Of a stretch of DNA of 64,000 nt, positions 18,384 through 27,220 are shown in pieces. The position numbers and the translations under genes were made by a program. Numbering within the stretch: position 1 is the stretch's first letter; every line of letters starts with the position of its first letter. Below the pieces are notes generated by a model. The model searched no databases. It was not told the origin of the DNA and saw only the letters and a program-made list of their open reading frames with translations. The stretch is taken from assembly GCF_001021385.1 (NCBI RefSeq), contig NZ_CP011773.1:1302001-1366000 (forward strand). The letters are read 5' to 3'. Source of the stretch: Mycobacterium sp. EPa45 (GTDB lineage: Bacteria; Actinomycetota; Actinomycetes; Mycobacteriales; Mycobacteriaceae).

Positions 18384-19576
18384 CGCTCGGCGCGCTGGTA
18401 GGCGGTGACGACCGCCGCGCCCCCCAAACCGATGTTGTGCTGCAGCGCCGCAGAGACGTTGTCCACCTGCCGCTTGTCGGCGGTGCCGCGCAGCTGCCAG
18501 GTCAGCTCGGCGCACTGCGCCAGGCCGGTTGCGCCGAGGGGGTGCCCCTTGGAGATCAGCCCACCGGACGGGTTCACCACCCACCGTCCGCCGTAGGTGG
18601 TGTCGTTGTCGTCGATCAGCTTCGGCGCCTCACCCGCACCGCACAGGCCCAGGGCTTCGTAGAGCAGCAGCTCGTTGGCCGAGAAGCAGTCGTGCAGCTC
18701 GATGACCTGGAAATCGGCAGGACCGAGACCGGATTGCTCGTAAACCTGTTGTGCCGCTTTGACATTCATGTCATAGCCGATGATGTTGGCGGCGGTGCCG
18801 TCGAAGGTGGACTCAAAGTCGGTGGTCATCGCCTGTCCGACGATCTCGACAGCCTGACCGGCGAGGCCGTGCTGGTCGACGAACTCCTCGCTGGCCACGA
18901 TCGCGGCGCCCGAGCCGTCCGAGGTCGGCGAGCACTGCAGCTTGGTCAGGGGATCGGAAATCATCTTCGCGCCCAGGATGTCGTCGAGGGTGTACTCCTC
19001 CTGGAACTGCGCGTACGGGTTGTTCACCGAATGCTTGTGGTTCTTGTAGCCGATCTTCGCGAAGTGCTCGGCGGTGGTGCCGTACTTTTTCATGTGCTCG
19101 CGGCCGGCCGCACCGAACATCCACGGGGCCACCGGAAACGTCATCGAGTCGGTCTCGTTGAGAGCGACGATGTGACGCATCAGCGGTGACTCGCGGTCCT
19201 CTGCGCCGCCGCCCAGCGAGCCGGGCTGCATCTTCTCGAAACCCAGGGCGATCGTGCAGTCGGCGAGTCCGCCGCGGATAGCCTGCGCGGCCAGGTACAA
19301 CGCGGTCGAACCCGTCGAACAGTTGTTGTTGACGTTGACGATCGGGATGCCGGTCATGCCGAGCTCGTAGAGCGCGCGCTGTCCGGACGTGGAGTCACCC
19401 GAGCAATAGCCGACATAGCCCTGCTGCACGTCCGCGTAGTCGATGCCCGCGTCGGCCAGCGCCTTGTTGCCCGACTCGTTGGCCATCTGGGGGTAGTCCC
19501 AGCCTTCACGGCGGCCCGGCTTCTCGAACTTCGTCATCCCGACCCCGATGACGTAAACGCGTCCCTTCGACCCCAT
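18380..19576 (-). CDS. SCP2-type thiolase / lipid-transfer protein
   Basis: A 398-residue thiolase-fold enzyme of the SCPx (sterol-carrier) type. The nucleophilic Cys is in [11 protein letters not shown], the active-site HDCFSANE motif of SCP2 thiolases is present, and the terminal GHPLGATG loop carries the other His. Such enzymes cleave 3-ketoacyl-CoA, including branched or steroid side chains. ATG 19576 follows AAGGGA. It converges on the acyl-CoA synthetase gene with overlapping stop codons in the tetramer CTAG (18380-18383). Confidence 0.92.
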
Positions 19577-19783
19577 GCGGAAATTCCCTTCAGCTTGTCT
19601 GCACCCGCAGCGTAACCGGACCGATTGCCGGCGGCGCCGACCCGACACAACGGCCCACATGGCGGGGACCGACGGCGGGGATACCCGTGTCCAAAGTCCC
19701 TAGGTCCGAATTGACGGGTTGGGCAAATTCGAATTAGCCGATTTCGGTGGCCGGCAGAGGTCGCCAGGACAGGGGGTCCCACC

Positions 19784-20899
19784 ATGGCTGACAAGATGGC
19801 CAGGCGCGCCGTGGCCGTAATCGCAGGCGTGGCTATCACCGCCTCGGTGACGGCCGGTGTGACCGGCCCACTCCATCGCATCGCGGCGGTCACATCCGAG
19901 GTGGCGTTGACCACCACGGTGCTGGCCATGGGCGGCCTGGGCTATGAGGACGTCGACCCGGCTCTGATCAGAACGGTGCTGGGCGGTTACTTCGCCAACG
20001 TGGACGACGTGATCGGTTTGCCCTGGCCGGGCCAGATGGCGCCATGGAACGGCACGCTGACGTTGGGTGAGTCGGCCGCAGTTGGCCTCACGATCATGGA
20101 CGACGCGATTCGACATACAGCAGGGCCGAAAATCGTCATCGGTGCCTCGGGCACCACGGTCGTTGTGGACCAAGAGATGCAACTGCTCGCCAATGACCCG
20201 ACCGCTCCGCCCGCCAACGAACTCTCGTTCGTGGTGATGGGAGACGCCAACCGCGGAGCGTTCAAAGGGTTTCAGGGAGTCAAACTGCCGATCTTCGACT
20301 ACACCCCCGTCGTTCCGGAGACCAAGTACAACGTCATGGTGATCAAGGGCGAGTACGACGGCATCGGAGACTGGCCCGACCGCTGGTGGAACGTGCTGGC
20401 CGATCTCAACGCGATGGCGGGCACCGGGTTGCTCCAGCAGATCATCCCCGAAGAGATCGTGAATCAGTACGCACTCGAGGAGTGGGGCTCGGTTCACTAC
20501 GACGCCATGTTTGCCGATCTCTCCAAAGTTCCACCGCAGAACATCACCTCCACCACTAATGCGCTGAACGGAACCACCACCACCTACCTGATCCCGACCG
20601 CCGATCTCCCGCTGCTGCGGCCTCTCAAGAAGTTGGGTGTGCCACAGAACGTCATCGACGGTCTCACCGGGGTGCTGCGACCCATCATCGACTCGGCGTA
20701 CTACCGCAATGATCGGCGCCAGGGGACCAGCGGCCGGCCGGCCGAGGCGACGGTCGACACGGTGGACACGCCGACAGCGAGAAGCGGACGAGCCGCGGCG
20801 CAGGCGGCAACCAAGGTCTCACCGGCGAAGCAGAAGCTGATGAAGCCGGCGAGCGCGAAGGCGACGGGCACGGCCGGCAGTAAGCGTCACCCGCGCTGA
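19784..20899 (+). CDS. exported PE-PPE-domain esterase-like protein without a PE/PPE module
   Basis: A 371-residue protein with a signal-like N-terminus (AVAVIAGVAITASVTAGVTG) followed by a PE-PPE alpha/beta-hydrolase domain (about residues 60-290) and a basic Ala/Lys-rich tail (about 310-371). Matching segments are the VDDVIGLPWPG region, IVIGASGTTVVVDQEM around the nucleophile, and VHYDAMF with a late His/Asp set. The serine motif is G-A-S122-G-T rather than strict GxSxG. It lacks the PE or PPE secretion module, so the signal peptide probably substitutes. ATG 19784 has AGGGGG at 19769-19774. Likely substrate: short-chain esters or lipids at the cell surface. Confidence 0.85.
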   Translation: MADKMARRAVAVIAGVAITASVTAGVTGPLHRIAAVTSEVALTTTVLAMGGLGYEDVDPALIRTVLGGYFANVDDVIGLPWPGQMAPWNGTLTLGESAAVGLTIMDDAIRHTAGPKIVIGASGTTVVVDQEMQLLANDPTAPPANELSFVVMGDANRGAFKGFQGVKLPIFDYTPVVPETKYNVMVIKGEYDGIGDWPDRWWNVLADLNAMAGTGLLQQIIPEEIVNQYALEEWGSVHYDAMFADLSKVPPQNITSTTNALNGTTTTYLIPTADLPLLRPLKKLGVPQNVIDGLTGVLRPIIDSAYYRNDRRQGTSGRPAEATVDTVDTPTARSGRAAAQAATKVSPAKQKLMKPASAKATGTAGSKRHPR

Positions 20900-20956
20900 G
20901 GATCCAGCTACTGTAGAGCCGCTGGTAACACGTTCTCGTTTTCCCGAGGAGCACCA

Positions 20957-22015
20957 ATGGCGTTGCGGGTCGTGCAGTGGGCTACCGGGTCGGTCGGGAT
21001 AGCCGCCATCAAGGGTGTGCTGGAGCATCCCGACCTCGAACTGGCCGGCTGCTGGGTGCATTCCGGGGACAAAGCCGGCAGGGACGTCGGCGAGATCATC
21101 GGCACCGAGCCCCTTGGAGTCAGGGCGACCAACAGCATCGAGGAGATCCTGGCCCTGGACGCTGACGCGGTGATCTACGCGCCGCTGCTGCCGAATCTCG
21201 ACGAGGTGACCGCGCTGCTGCGCTCAGGAAAGAACGTCGTCAGCCCGGTTGGCTGGTTCTACCCGAGCGAATCCGAGGCTGCCCCACTGGAAGCCGCCGC
21301 CCGCGAGGGCAACGCCACGCTGCACGGGGCCGGCATCGGACCGGGTGCGGCCACCGAGTTGTTTCCGCTGCTGCTGTCGGTGATGTCCACCGGGGTGACG
21401 TACGTGCGTGCGGAGGAGTTCTCCGATCTGCGTACCTACGGAGCACCTGACGTGCTGCGTCACGTGATGGGCTTTGGCGGCACCCCGGAGAGCGCGCTGA
21501 CCGGCCCCATGCAGAAGCTGCTCAATGGCGGCTTTTTCCAGTCGGTTCGGCTCATCGTCGACCGCCTGGGCTTCGCCGCCGAGCCCCTGATCCGGACCTC
21601 CCAAGAGGTGGCCGTGGCGACTGCGCCCATCGACTCGCCGATCGGGGTGATCGAACCGGGCCAGGTCGCCGGACGCCGGTTCCACTGGGATGCGGTGGTG
21701 ACCAACACGGTCGTCGTTCGCATCACCGTCAACTGGTTGATGGGCGAGGAAAACCTCGATCCCGCATGGTCTTTCGGACCGGCGGGTGAACGCTACGAGA
21801 TGGAGGTGCGCGGCAATCCGAACACCTTCGTCACGGTCAAGGGCTGGCAGCCGGAGAGTGTCGAGGAAGGGCTGGTGAGCAATCCGGGCGTGGTGGCCAC
21901 CGCCGCGCACTGTGTCAACTCCATCGCGGCGACGTGTGCGGCCGAGCCCGGCATCGCGAGCTTCTTCGACCTGCCGCTGATCACCGGACGGGCGGCGCCG
22001 CAGCTCGCGCGCTGA
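20957..22015 (+). CDS. Rv1059-like NAD(P)-dependent dehydrogenase
   Basis: 352 residues with an N-terminal Rossmann fold (VVQWATGSVGIAAIKGVLEHPDLELAG, dinucleotide-binding GSVG) and a C-terminal part like dihydrodipicolinate-reductase/diaminopentanoate-dehydrogenase family proteins. Mycobacterial members are annotated as Rv1059-like and have no proven substrate. ATG 20957 follows GAGGAG. The next gene (22030) starts 14 bp downstream. Confidence 0.88.
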   Translation: MALRVVQWATGSVGIAAIKGVLEHPDLELAGCWVHSGDKAGRDVGEIIGTEPLGVRATNSIEEILALDADAVIYAPLLPNLDEVTALLRSGKNVVSPVGWFYPSESEAAPLEAAAREGNATLHGAGIGPGAATELFPLLLSVMSTGVTYVRAEEFSDLRTYGAPDVLRHVMGFGGTPESALTGPMQKLLNGGFFQSVRLIVDRLGFAAEPLIRTSQEVAVATAPIDSPIGVIEPGQVAGRRFHWDAVVTNTVVVRITVNWLMGEENLDPAWSFGPAGERYEMEVRGNPNTFVTVKGWQPESVEEGLVSNPGVVATAAHCVNSIAATCAAEPGIASFFDLPLITGRAAPQLAR

Positions 22016-22029
22016 CTAACATCGACGAG

Positions 22030-22506
22030 ATGGCTCACCCCGTCGTCGTTCAGCAGTCCCGCGCCATTCCCGTCGCGGTACCGGACGCGTTCGCCAAGAC
22101 GCTGCCGATGCCGCTGCCCACCTTGTTCAACCGCTGGTATGGACCGATTCCGCCGATCAAGGCCGTGCACGACCAGACCGGCGACTGGTCGGCGGTGGGG
22201 CAGACCCGTCGGATCGCCCTGACCGGGGGAGGGGGCATGCGGGAGACGCTGACCCGCGTCGATGCGCCACATGCCTTCGGCTACACCCTCACCGACGTCA
22301 AGGGTGCGATGGCGCCGCTGATCGACCACGTCGAAGGACTCTGGCAATTCAGCGAGCACGGCAGCGCCACCGTGGTGACGTGGCGGTGGACTCTGCACCC
22401 GAAGTCGGCGCTGACCGCTCCGGCGCTGCCGGTGTTCGCCCGAATCTGGCGCGGCTATGCCAGTCAGGCGCTGGGCACCCTCTCCGACTACCTGCTGAAG
22501 TCGTGA
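22030..22506 (+). CDS. SRPBCC-fold protein
   Basis: A 158-residue START/SRPBCC-like protein: HPVVVQQSRAIPVAVPDAFAKTLP opening, a hydrophobic cavity fold with GQTRRIALTGGGGMRETLTRVD and VVTWRWTLHP, and the closing helix ARIWRGYASQALGTLSDYLLKS. Such proteins bind or modify hydrophobic ligands. A -10-like TAACAT (22017-22022) ends 7 nt before ATG 22030, so the gene may also have its own leaderless transcript. Function unknown. Confidence 0.82.
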   Translation: MAHPVVVQQSRAIPVAVPDAFAKTLPMPLPTLFNRWYGPIPPIKAVHDQTGDWSAVGQTRRIALTGGGGMRETLTRVDAPHAFGYTLTDVKGAMAPLIDHVEGLWQFSEHGSATVVTWRWTLHPKSALTAPALPVFARIWRGYASQALGTLSDYLLKS

Positions 22507-22605
22507 CCGGAGCAGCGTCGACGGGCTGAATTGGGCTGGAGCCCTTGGGGTTTCAGGGCACCGAGCTCGAAGCCCATCATCGATGAATCTGCCTCGGGCC
22601 GATGT

Positions 22606-22625
22606 GATTGACTGACTGTTCAATC
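22606..22625. promoter_or_regulatory. candidate TetR operator
   Basis: Inverted repeat GATTGA (22606-22611) / TCAATC (22620-22625) around CTGACTGT, 60 bp upstream of the TetR gene start. The TGACTGAC core resembles known TetR sites of lipid-gene regulators. Probably an autoregulatory site. Confidence 0.5.
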
Positions 22626-22684
22626 TGGTTGAGTATTAGGTTCTCGTCGCAGGAGCCGGCGCCGCAGAGGGGGAGTACGACGAG

Positions 22685-23332
22685 ATGGCAGATCCCGCAC
22701 CCGCGAACGACAACAACGAGGCCAGGCGCACCCAGATGTTGCGCGCGGCAGCGGAGCTCATCTGTGAACGGGGCTTCTCCGAAACCCGAATCTCCGATGT
22801 CGCCAAGCGGTCCGGAGTCAGCTCGGCGTTGGTCATCTACTACTTCGGCACCCGGGACAGGCTGCTCGTGGACGCGCTGAGGTACTCCGAGGATTCGTTC
22901 TACGCAGCGGCCGAACGGATGCTGTGTGAAGTGCCCGCAGTGCGGGAACGGATCTCCCTGCTGATCCAGTGGACGTGTGTTGCCGAGGTGGAGGACGAGA
23001 TCCCCGGCGCGTGGGGTCTGTGGTTCGACCTGTGGGCGCAGGCATTCCGGGACGAGGAAGTCAGGGCAGGCCGGGTCGAACTCGATGCGCGCTGGCGCCG
23101 GATGATCGTCGATGCTGTGCAGTCACCCGAACTGGACTCCGGCGTGGACGTACGGATGTTCGCCCTGGAGTTCTCCGCATTGCTCGACGGCTTGTCGATC
23201 CAAGTGGCGCTCGACGATCCGGAAGTGGACTCGACGGCGGCCTACGAGATAGCGATGCGGTTCGCCGAGCGGGAACTGAACCTGCCACGCGAGAAGCAGG
23301 CGGTAGCGGGCACCGGCCGCCGGTCTCGCTGA
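22685..23332 (+). CDS. TetR-family regulator
   Basis: A 215-residue TetR/BetI-like regulator. The HTH runs from RRTQMLRAAAELICERGFSETRISDVAKRSGVSSALVIYYFGTRDRLL (named only by its key residues SSALVIYYF as recognition helix). The C-terminal domain is of the mycobacterial TetR_C_6 type, with a conserved Trp pair in GLWFDLWAQAFRDEEV. ATG 22685 follows GGGGGAG. An inverted repeat 60 bp upstream may be its operator. Neighbouring Rv1059/SRPBCC and patatin genes are candidate targets. Confidence 0.92.
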   Translation: MADPAPANDNNEARRTQMLRAAAELICERGFSETRISDVAKRSGVSSALVIYYFGTRDRLLVDALRYSEDSFYAAAERMLCEVPAVRERISLLIQWTCVAEVEDEIPGAWGLWFDLWAQAFRDEEVRAGRVELDARWRRMIVDAVQSPELDSGVDVRMFALEFSALLDGLSIQVALDDPEVDSTAAYEIAMRFAERELNLPREKQAVAGTGRRSR

Positions 23333-23382
23333 ACGACCCTCGGCGATAAGCACTTACGACTCAGCTGGCAGACTCGCACGTT

Positions 23383-24234
23383 GTGACCACGAAACGGGCC
23401 CTGATATTGGCCGGCGGCGGCATTGCCGGCATCGGCTGGGAGACCGGCATTCTGCGCGGGATCGCCGATGAATCCCCGGCGACCGCGCAGGCCCTGCGGA
23501 TGTCAGACGTCCTGGTCGGGACGTCGGCCGGCTCGACGGTCGCCGCCCAGATCAGCAGTTCGCTGTCGCTGGAGGAACTCTTCGAACGCCAGACGGCCGA
23601 GACCTCCTCGGAGATCGACTCGGGCGTCGACATCGATGCGATCTCCGCGCTGTTCCTGACGGCGATGGCACAACCCGGTGAGTTGACGGAGAAACTGCGT
23701 CGAATCGGCACCATCGCCCGGGATACGCCCACCGTCAGCGAGCCGATCCGCAGGCGTGTCATCGAAGCGCGGCTTCCCGAACATCGTTGGCCGCAGCAGG
23801 ATCTGCGCGTCACCGCGATCGACACGGCAACCGGCGAAATGGTGGTGTTCAAGTCGTCGTCGGGGGTGGACCTCGTCGACGCCGTGGCCGCCAGTTGTGC
23901 GGTGCCCGGCACGTGGCCGCCGGTGACGATCGGCGACCGGCGCTACATGGACGGCGGCGTCAGCAGTTCGGTGCATACCGGGGTGGCCGCCGACTGCGCG
24001 ACGGCGGTGATTTTGGTGCCGGCAGGCGAATCCGCGCCGTCACCGTTCAGTAGCGGCACTGCCGCCGAGATCGCCGCGTTCGGCGCGCGAACCTTCACCG
24101 TCTTCGCCGACGACGCGTCGCTGGCCGCATTCGGGCCCAATCCGCTGGACCCCCGCTGTCGGATCCCGTCGGCACTGGCCGGCCGCGAACAGGGCCGCCG
24201 GGTGGCGGCGGCGGTCAGGGAGTTTCTGGGGTGA
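23383..24234 (+). CDS. patatin-like phospholipase (Rv1062-like)
   Basis: 283 residues of the patatin fold. The catalytic Ser lies in VGTSAGSTVAA (GxSxG), the oxyanion-hole Gly-rich loop is LAGGGIAGIGWETG, and the dyad Asp is in MDGGVSSS. It should hydrolyse acyl ester bonds of lipids. Start GTG 23383; no good ribosome site is seen. It converges on another patatin gene with a 20-bp tail overlap (24215-24234). No signal peptide, so cytoplasmic. Confidence 0.9.
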   Translation: MTTKRALILAGGGIAGIGWETGILRGIADESPATAQALRMSDVLVGTSAGSTVAAQISSSLSLEELFERQTAETSSEIDSGVDIDAISALFLTAMAQPGELTEKLRRIGTIARDTPTVSEPIRRRVIEARLPEHRWPQQDLRVTAIDTATGEMVVFKSSSGVDLVDAVAASCAVPGTWPPVTIGDRRYMDGGVSSSVHTGVAADCATAVILVPAGESAPSPFSSGTAAEIAAFGARTFTVFADDASLAAFGPNPLDPRCRIPSALAGREQGRRVAAAVREFLG

Positions 24235-25276
24235 TGATGATCTCCGGACCGGTGTGGCGGTAGCCGTCCAACGCTTTTGCGGCGAGCTCGCGACCGAGGG
24301 CGATCATCTCGGCGGCGCGGTGAAAATCCAAACTGCGACAAGCGGTTCGGGGAACCTCGATGAGCAGGTCGGGTGGGTAGGCCGCCATCTGATGGCGGGC
24401 CAGTGCCGCCTGCGCGATGTCGATGGTGCGGTTCATCACCGCGAAGCTGCCGAGTTTGGGGATCGAGACTTCCCGCGAACTGTCGATCAGCTGATCAGCA
24501 CTGCTGGGCTCCACGTCCTCGCCGTCGTCGGTGACCGAACTGGTGCCGAACCGGCTCAGCATCGACCGGGCCGCGGGTGTGTCGAGGATCGAGCGCGCTG
24601 CATTGGTGTCCAGCAGAGCCGAGGTGCTGCGCAGCAATCGGCCCAGCCATTCGCTGCTGGCTCCCGGTTCGGGGGTCTCGGTGGTGTCCTCGGGTCCGCC
24701 GGGGTCAGGGCCGGACAGGCTGATCGCAATGGTCAGATCGGCGTTGACCGCGGCGATCGGAGCCAGCGGCAGGGGGTCGAGGATTCCGCCGTCGGCCAGC
24801 AGCCTGCCATCGAGCACATGGGGGATGATGACGCCCGGGATGGCGATGGAGGCGCGGATCGCAGCATCGACCGGCCCACGTTGCAGCCACACCGATTTGC
24901 CCGCGATCAGGTCGGTGGCCACCGCGGTGTAGGGAATCGGCAGATCCTCGATGGTGACATCGCCGAGGATGTCCCGGACCGCGTCGAGGATCTTCTCGGC
25001 GCGCAGCACGCCCGCGGCGGTGATCGACGGATCGAGCAGCCGCAACACGGCCCGCTGCGTCAAAGTCTGGGCCCACTCCGAGAATTCGTCGAGTTTGCCG
25101 GCGGCATGCAGGCCGCCGACCAGAGCGCCCATTGACGAGCCGGCGATACCGACGATGTCGTAACCGCGGCCCCGGAGTTCAGTGATGACGCCGATGTGGG
25201 CGTACCCCCGTGCGCCGCCGCTGCCGAGCGCCAGTGCGACCCGGCGGCTAGGGGGGTGATCGGCCATGGGTTCCAT
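24215..25276 (-). CDS. patatin-like phospholipase (Rv1063c-like)
   Basis: A 353-residue patatin-family protein, bacterial RssA-like. The Gly-rich loop ALGSGGARGYAHIG, nucleophile GSSMGALVGG and catalytic Asp in LLADGGILDPLPL are all present. The C-terminal part (about 230-353) is a family-specific extension. ATG 25276 has GGTGAG 4 nt upstream, ATG 25267 is an alternative. Tail-to-tail overlap with the Rv1062-like patatin suggests a conserved convergent pair. Substrate unknown. Confidence 0.9.
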   Translation of the reverse strand: MEPMADHPPSRRVALALGSGGARGYAHIGVITELRGRGYDIVGIAGSSMGALVGGLHAAGKLDEFSEWAQTLTQRAVLRLLDPSITAAGVLRAEKILDAVRDILGDVTIEDLPIPYTAVATDLIAGKSVWLQRGPVDAAIRASIAIPGVIIPHVLDGRLLADGGILDPLPLAPIAAVNADLTIAISLSGPDPGGPEDTTETPEPGASSEWLGRLLRSTSALLDTNAARSILDTPAARSMLSRFGTSSVTDDGEDVEPSSADQLIDSSREVSIPKLGSFAVMNRTIDIAQAALARHQMAAYPPDLLIEVPRTACRSLDFHRAAEMIALGRELAAKALDGYRHTGPEIIITPETP

Positions 25277-25294
25277 TCTGCTCACCGAAAGCTG

Positions 25295-25320
25295 AAGGGC
25301 ACCCCTTTCGGGATGCCCTT
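25295..25320 (-). terminator. hairpin terminator for the small secreted gene
   Basis: Stem AAGGGCA (25295-25301) with TGCCCTT (25314-25320), extended by CCC/GGG across one mismatch, loop CTTTC. It lies 28 bp after the stop of the minus-strand gene 25348-25533. No long T-run. Confidence 0.65.
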
Positions 25321-25347
25321 CTCCGGTGCGCGTCACCGCGCCCACGC

Positions 25348-25533
25348 TCAGTCGCGCTGGATCACGTCGATGGTGCCGAGCTTCTCGCTCCCCACCGTGT
25401 ATCCCAGCGAGTCGAATGTGGTGTGGCGGGTGTCACCGGACCCGCTAGGGGCGGCCGCCGCGGGAGCGGCCAAGCCGATGACGAGCGCGCTCATCGCGGT
25501 GCCGAGCAGGCCCGCGACCGCGTACTTGGTCAT
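25348..25533 (-). CDS. small exported peptide
   Basis: 61 residues. A signal peptide (YAVAGLLGTAMSALVIGLAAPAAAA/PS) leaves a mature peptide of only about 33 residues ending GTIDVIQRD, without cysteine. ATG 25533 is preceded by GAAGAGG at about 10 nt. A hairpin follows downstream. It belongs to the type of very short exported mycobacterial proteins for which no function is known; composition and context support a real gene. Confidence 0.7.
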   Translation of the reverse strand: MTKYAVAGLLGTAMSALVIGLAAPAAAAPSGSGDTRHTTFDSLGYTVGSEKLGTIDVIQRD

Positions 25534-25697
25534 GATGATCTGCCTCTTCTTCGTTTCCTCGTCCGAGCGGCTCTCGCCGATCGATTACAACGGGGTAAAC
25601 CGCGAGGTCAGACAAATAATTCCACTGGCAGCAACTGAGTGCCTGCTGGCAGTAATCCGACGCGGTGGCGGACTTTTGCTACCCGTGATTGCAACGC

Positions 25698-26138
25698 TCA
25701 GCAGCCGCCCTCGGCGGCCGCCTTCACCGCGACGATGACCGCGGCCTGCTGCGCCGTCGACAGCTGCCCCCACGTGCTGTTGAACGTCGCCGGCCCGGGG
25801 GTGGCGTTGCTCTGCACTTCTTTGAGGAACGGTTCGACCAACGCCGCCGGGTCGCCGCCCTTGGCGTCCATCCACTTCTTCGTGGCCATGCAGGCCTGCG
25901 CATATTGTTCTTCGGTCGATTCAGCGGGCGCGTCAATCTGGGTGGTGACTCCGCCCGGCGACACGCCGATCGTGCCCGACGGTGACGCCGCTGCCGTCGA
26001 CATCCCGCTGCCCGACGGCGCTGGGGCCGAGGCCGGGGTATGTCCGCCGCCACCCGACGAGCAGGCCGTCAGCACGGCGGCAACGGCCGCAGCGCACGCC
26101 GCGACGACGGACAGGGAGCGACATCGGTGGGCGCGCAT
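25698..26138 (-). CDS. lpqV: lipoprotein LpqV
   Basis: A 146-residue lipoprotein. The signal peptide ends in a lipobox VLTAC (Cys26), followed by a Ser/Gly/Pro/Ala-rich linker and a small helical domain with STEEQYAQACMATKKWMDAKGGDP and a final GGC, likely a disulfide. Gene order next to Rv1063c and Rv1065 homologues matches M. tuberculosis lpqV. A -10-like TAGATT (26145-26150, minus strand) lies 6 nt before the ATG, so transcription may be leaderless. Function unknown. Confidence 0.85.
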   Translation of the reverse strand: MRAHRCRSLSVVAACAAAVAAVLTACSSGGGGHTPASAPAPSGSGMSTAAASPSGTIGVSPGGVTTQIDAPAESTEEQYAQACMATKKWMDAKGGDPAALVEPFLKEVQSNATPGPATFNSTWGQLSTAQQAAVIVAVKAAAEGGC

Positions 26139-26166
26139 GATTTCAATCTATGCAACACTGGCGGCC

Positions 26167-26208
26167 ATGACGGAGCGCAGTGGGTTTCGGGAGTGTTGTC
26201 GGCGTTAG
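26167..26208 (+). CDS. 13-codon upstream ORF with Cys-Cys, leader of the cysteine dioxygenase operon
   Basis: A short frame, MTERSGFRECCRR, ends 45 bp before the cysteine dioxygenase start. It contains consecutive Cys codons (TGT TGT) near its end, the feature of the polycysteine leader ORFs that act as cysteine-responsive attenuators in mycobacteria. It lies in the 115-bp gap between lpqV and the dioxygenase, where no other coding is possible on this strand. A weak -10-like AACACT (26154-26159) ends 7 nt before the ATG, which would make it leaderless. The C-rich stretch after its stop (26209-26233) could pair with the dioxygenase ribosome site. Translation is not proven. Confidence 0.5.
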   Translation: MTERSGFRECCRR

Positions 26209-26253
26209 CCGCCCCCCGATCTGCCCCTGCAATTCTGCCGAAAGTCACCTGTC

Positions 26254-26811
26254 ATGCCGTATTCGGGCGCCGCCCTTTCCCTTGCCACGTTCCCATCCGT
26301 CGCACCAGCCGTTTCCGCACCCACTCGGCTGCGGTTGCCCGACCTGATGCATGCCACCGACCAGTACGCCGATGACGTACTGCGTGGTCGATTCGATCAA
26401 CTGCTGCCGGCTGGTGGTCCGCCGACCGACGAACGGTGGTACACCCGCTTGCACGCCGACGACGAGCTCGATGTCTGGCTGATCAGTTGGGTCCCCGGCC
26501 ACACCACCGAGTTGCACGACCACGGTGGATCCCTCGGTGCGCTCACCGTGCTCTCTGGCGCGCTGCACGAATACCGTTGGGACGGTGAGCGATTGCACCG
26601 CCGACGTCTCGATGCCGGAGACCAGGCGGCCTTCCCGCTCGGCTGGGTGCACGACGTGGTCGGCGCGCCGGCCGTCGCGGCGCCCCCGTCGGAGACCCTG
26701 AGCGTGCACGCCTACTCGCCGCCGTTGAGCGCGATGTCGTACTACGAAGTGACCGAACGCAACACACTGCGGCGGACCCGCACCGAGCTGACCGACGGTC
26801 CTGAAGGATGA
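26254..26811 (+). CDS. cysteine dioxygenase type I family protein (Rv1065-like)
   Basis: A 185-residue cupin of the cysteine dioxygenase family, which oxidises cysteine to cysteine sulfinate with Fe(II) and O2. The iron-binding motif TTELHDHGGSLGALTVLSGALHE is present (two His in HDH, and the third His in LGWVHDVV). The Ser/His region SVHAYSPPLSAMSYYE matches the conserved SxHxYxPP element. The mammalian Cys-Tyr crosslink Cys is absent, as in most bacterial forms. The rhodanese gene follows 7 bp downstream, so the two form an operon for cysteine-sulfur handling. Confidence 0.88.
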   Translation: MPYSGAALSLATFPSVAPAVSAPTRLRLPDLMHATDQYADDVLRGRFDQLLPAGGPPTDERWYTRLHADDELDVWLISWVPGHTTELHDHGGSLGALTVLSGALHEYRWDGERLHRRRLDAGDQAAFPLGWVHDVVGAPAVAAPPSETLSVHAYSPPLSAMSYYEVTERNTLRRTRTELTDGPEG

Positions 26812-26818
26812 TGAAGTC

Positions 26819-27220
26819 ATGACCAGCCGAATCGACCGCGTCCTCGACGACGCCAGGGGCGGGCTGCGCCGGCTGGCAGCCGAGGAGATTCCGTCGGCGC
26901 TGCGCCGCGGCGCGATCCTGGTGGACATCCGCCCGGCCGCGCAGCGCGCCGCCGAGGGCGAGACGCCGGCCGCTCTGGTCGTCGAACGCAATGTGCTGGA
27001 GTGGCGGTGCGATCCGACCAGCGACGCCAAACTGCCCCAGGCTAAGGACGACGACGTCGAGTGGGTGGTGCTGTGTTCGGAGGGATACACCTCCAGCCTG
27101 GCCGCGGCCGCGCTACAGGGCCTCGGGCTGCACCGGGCCACCGACGTCGTCGGGGGCTACCACGCGCTGGCCGAGGCCGGCGTGCTCGCCGAACTGAGTG
27201 AGCTCACTCCGGCGCGGTGA
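26819..27220 (+). CDS. rhodanese-like sulfurtransferase (Rv1066-like)
   Basis: A single rhodanese domain of 133 residues. The strand ILVDIRP and the active-site loop VVLCSEGYTSSLAA carry the persulfide-forming Cys; the loop CSEGYTS is six-to-seven residues, typical of small sulfurtransferases. Located 7 bp after the cysteine dioxygenase gene. Together they suggest removal or relay of excess cysteine sulfur. Its 3' end overlaps the convergent membrane hydrolase gene by 17 bp. Confidence 0.9.
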   Translation: MTSRIDRVLDDARGGLRRLAAEEIPSALRRGAILVDIRPAAQRAAEGETPAALVVERNVLEWRCDPTSDAKLPQAKDDDVEWVVLCSEGYTSSLAAAALQGLGLHRATDVVGGYHALAEAGVLAELSELTPAR

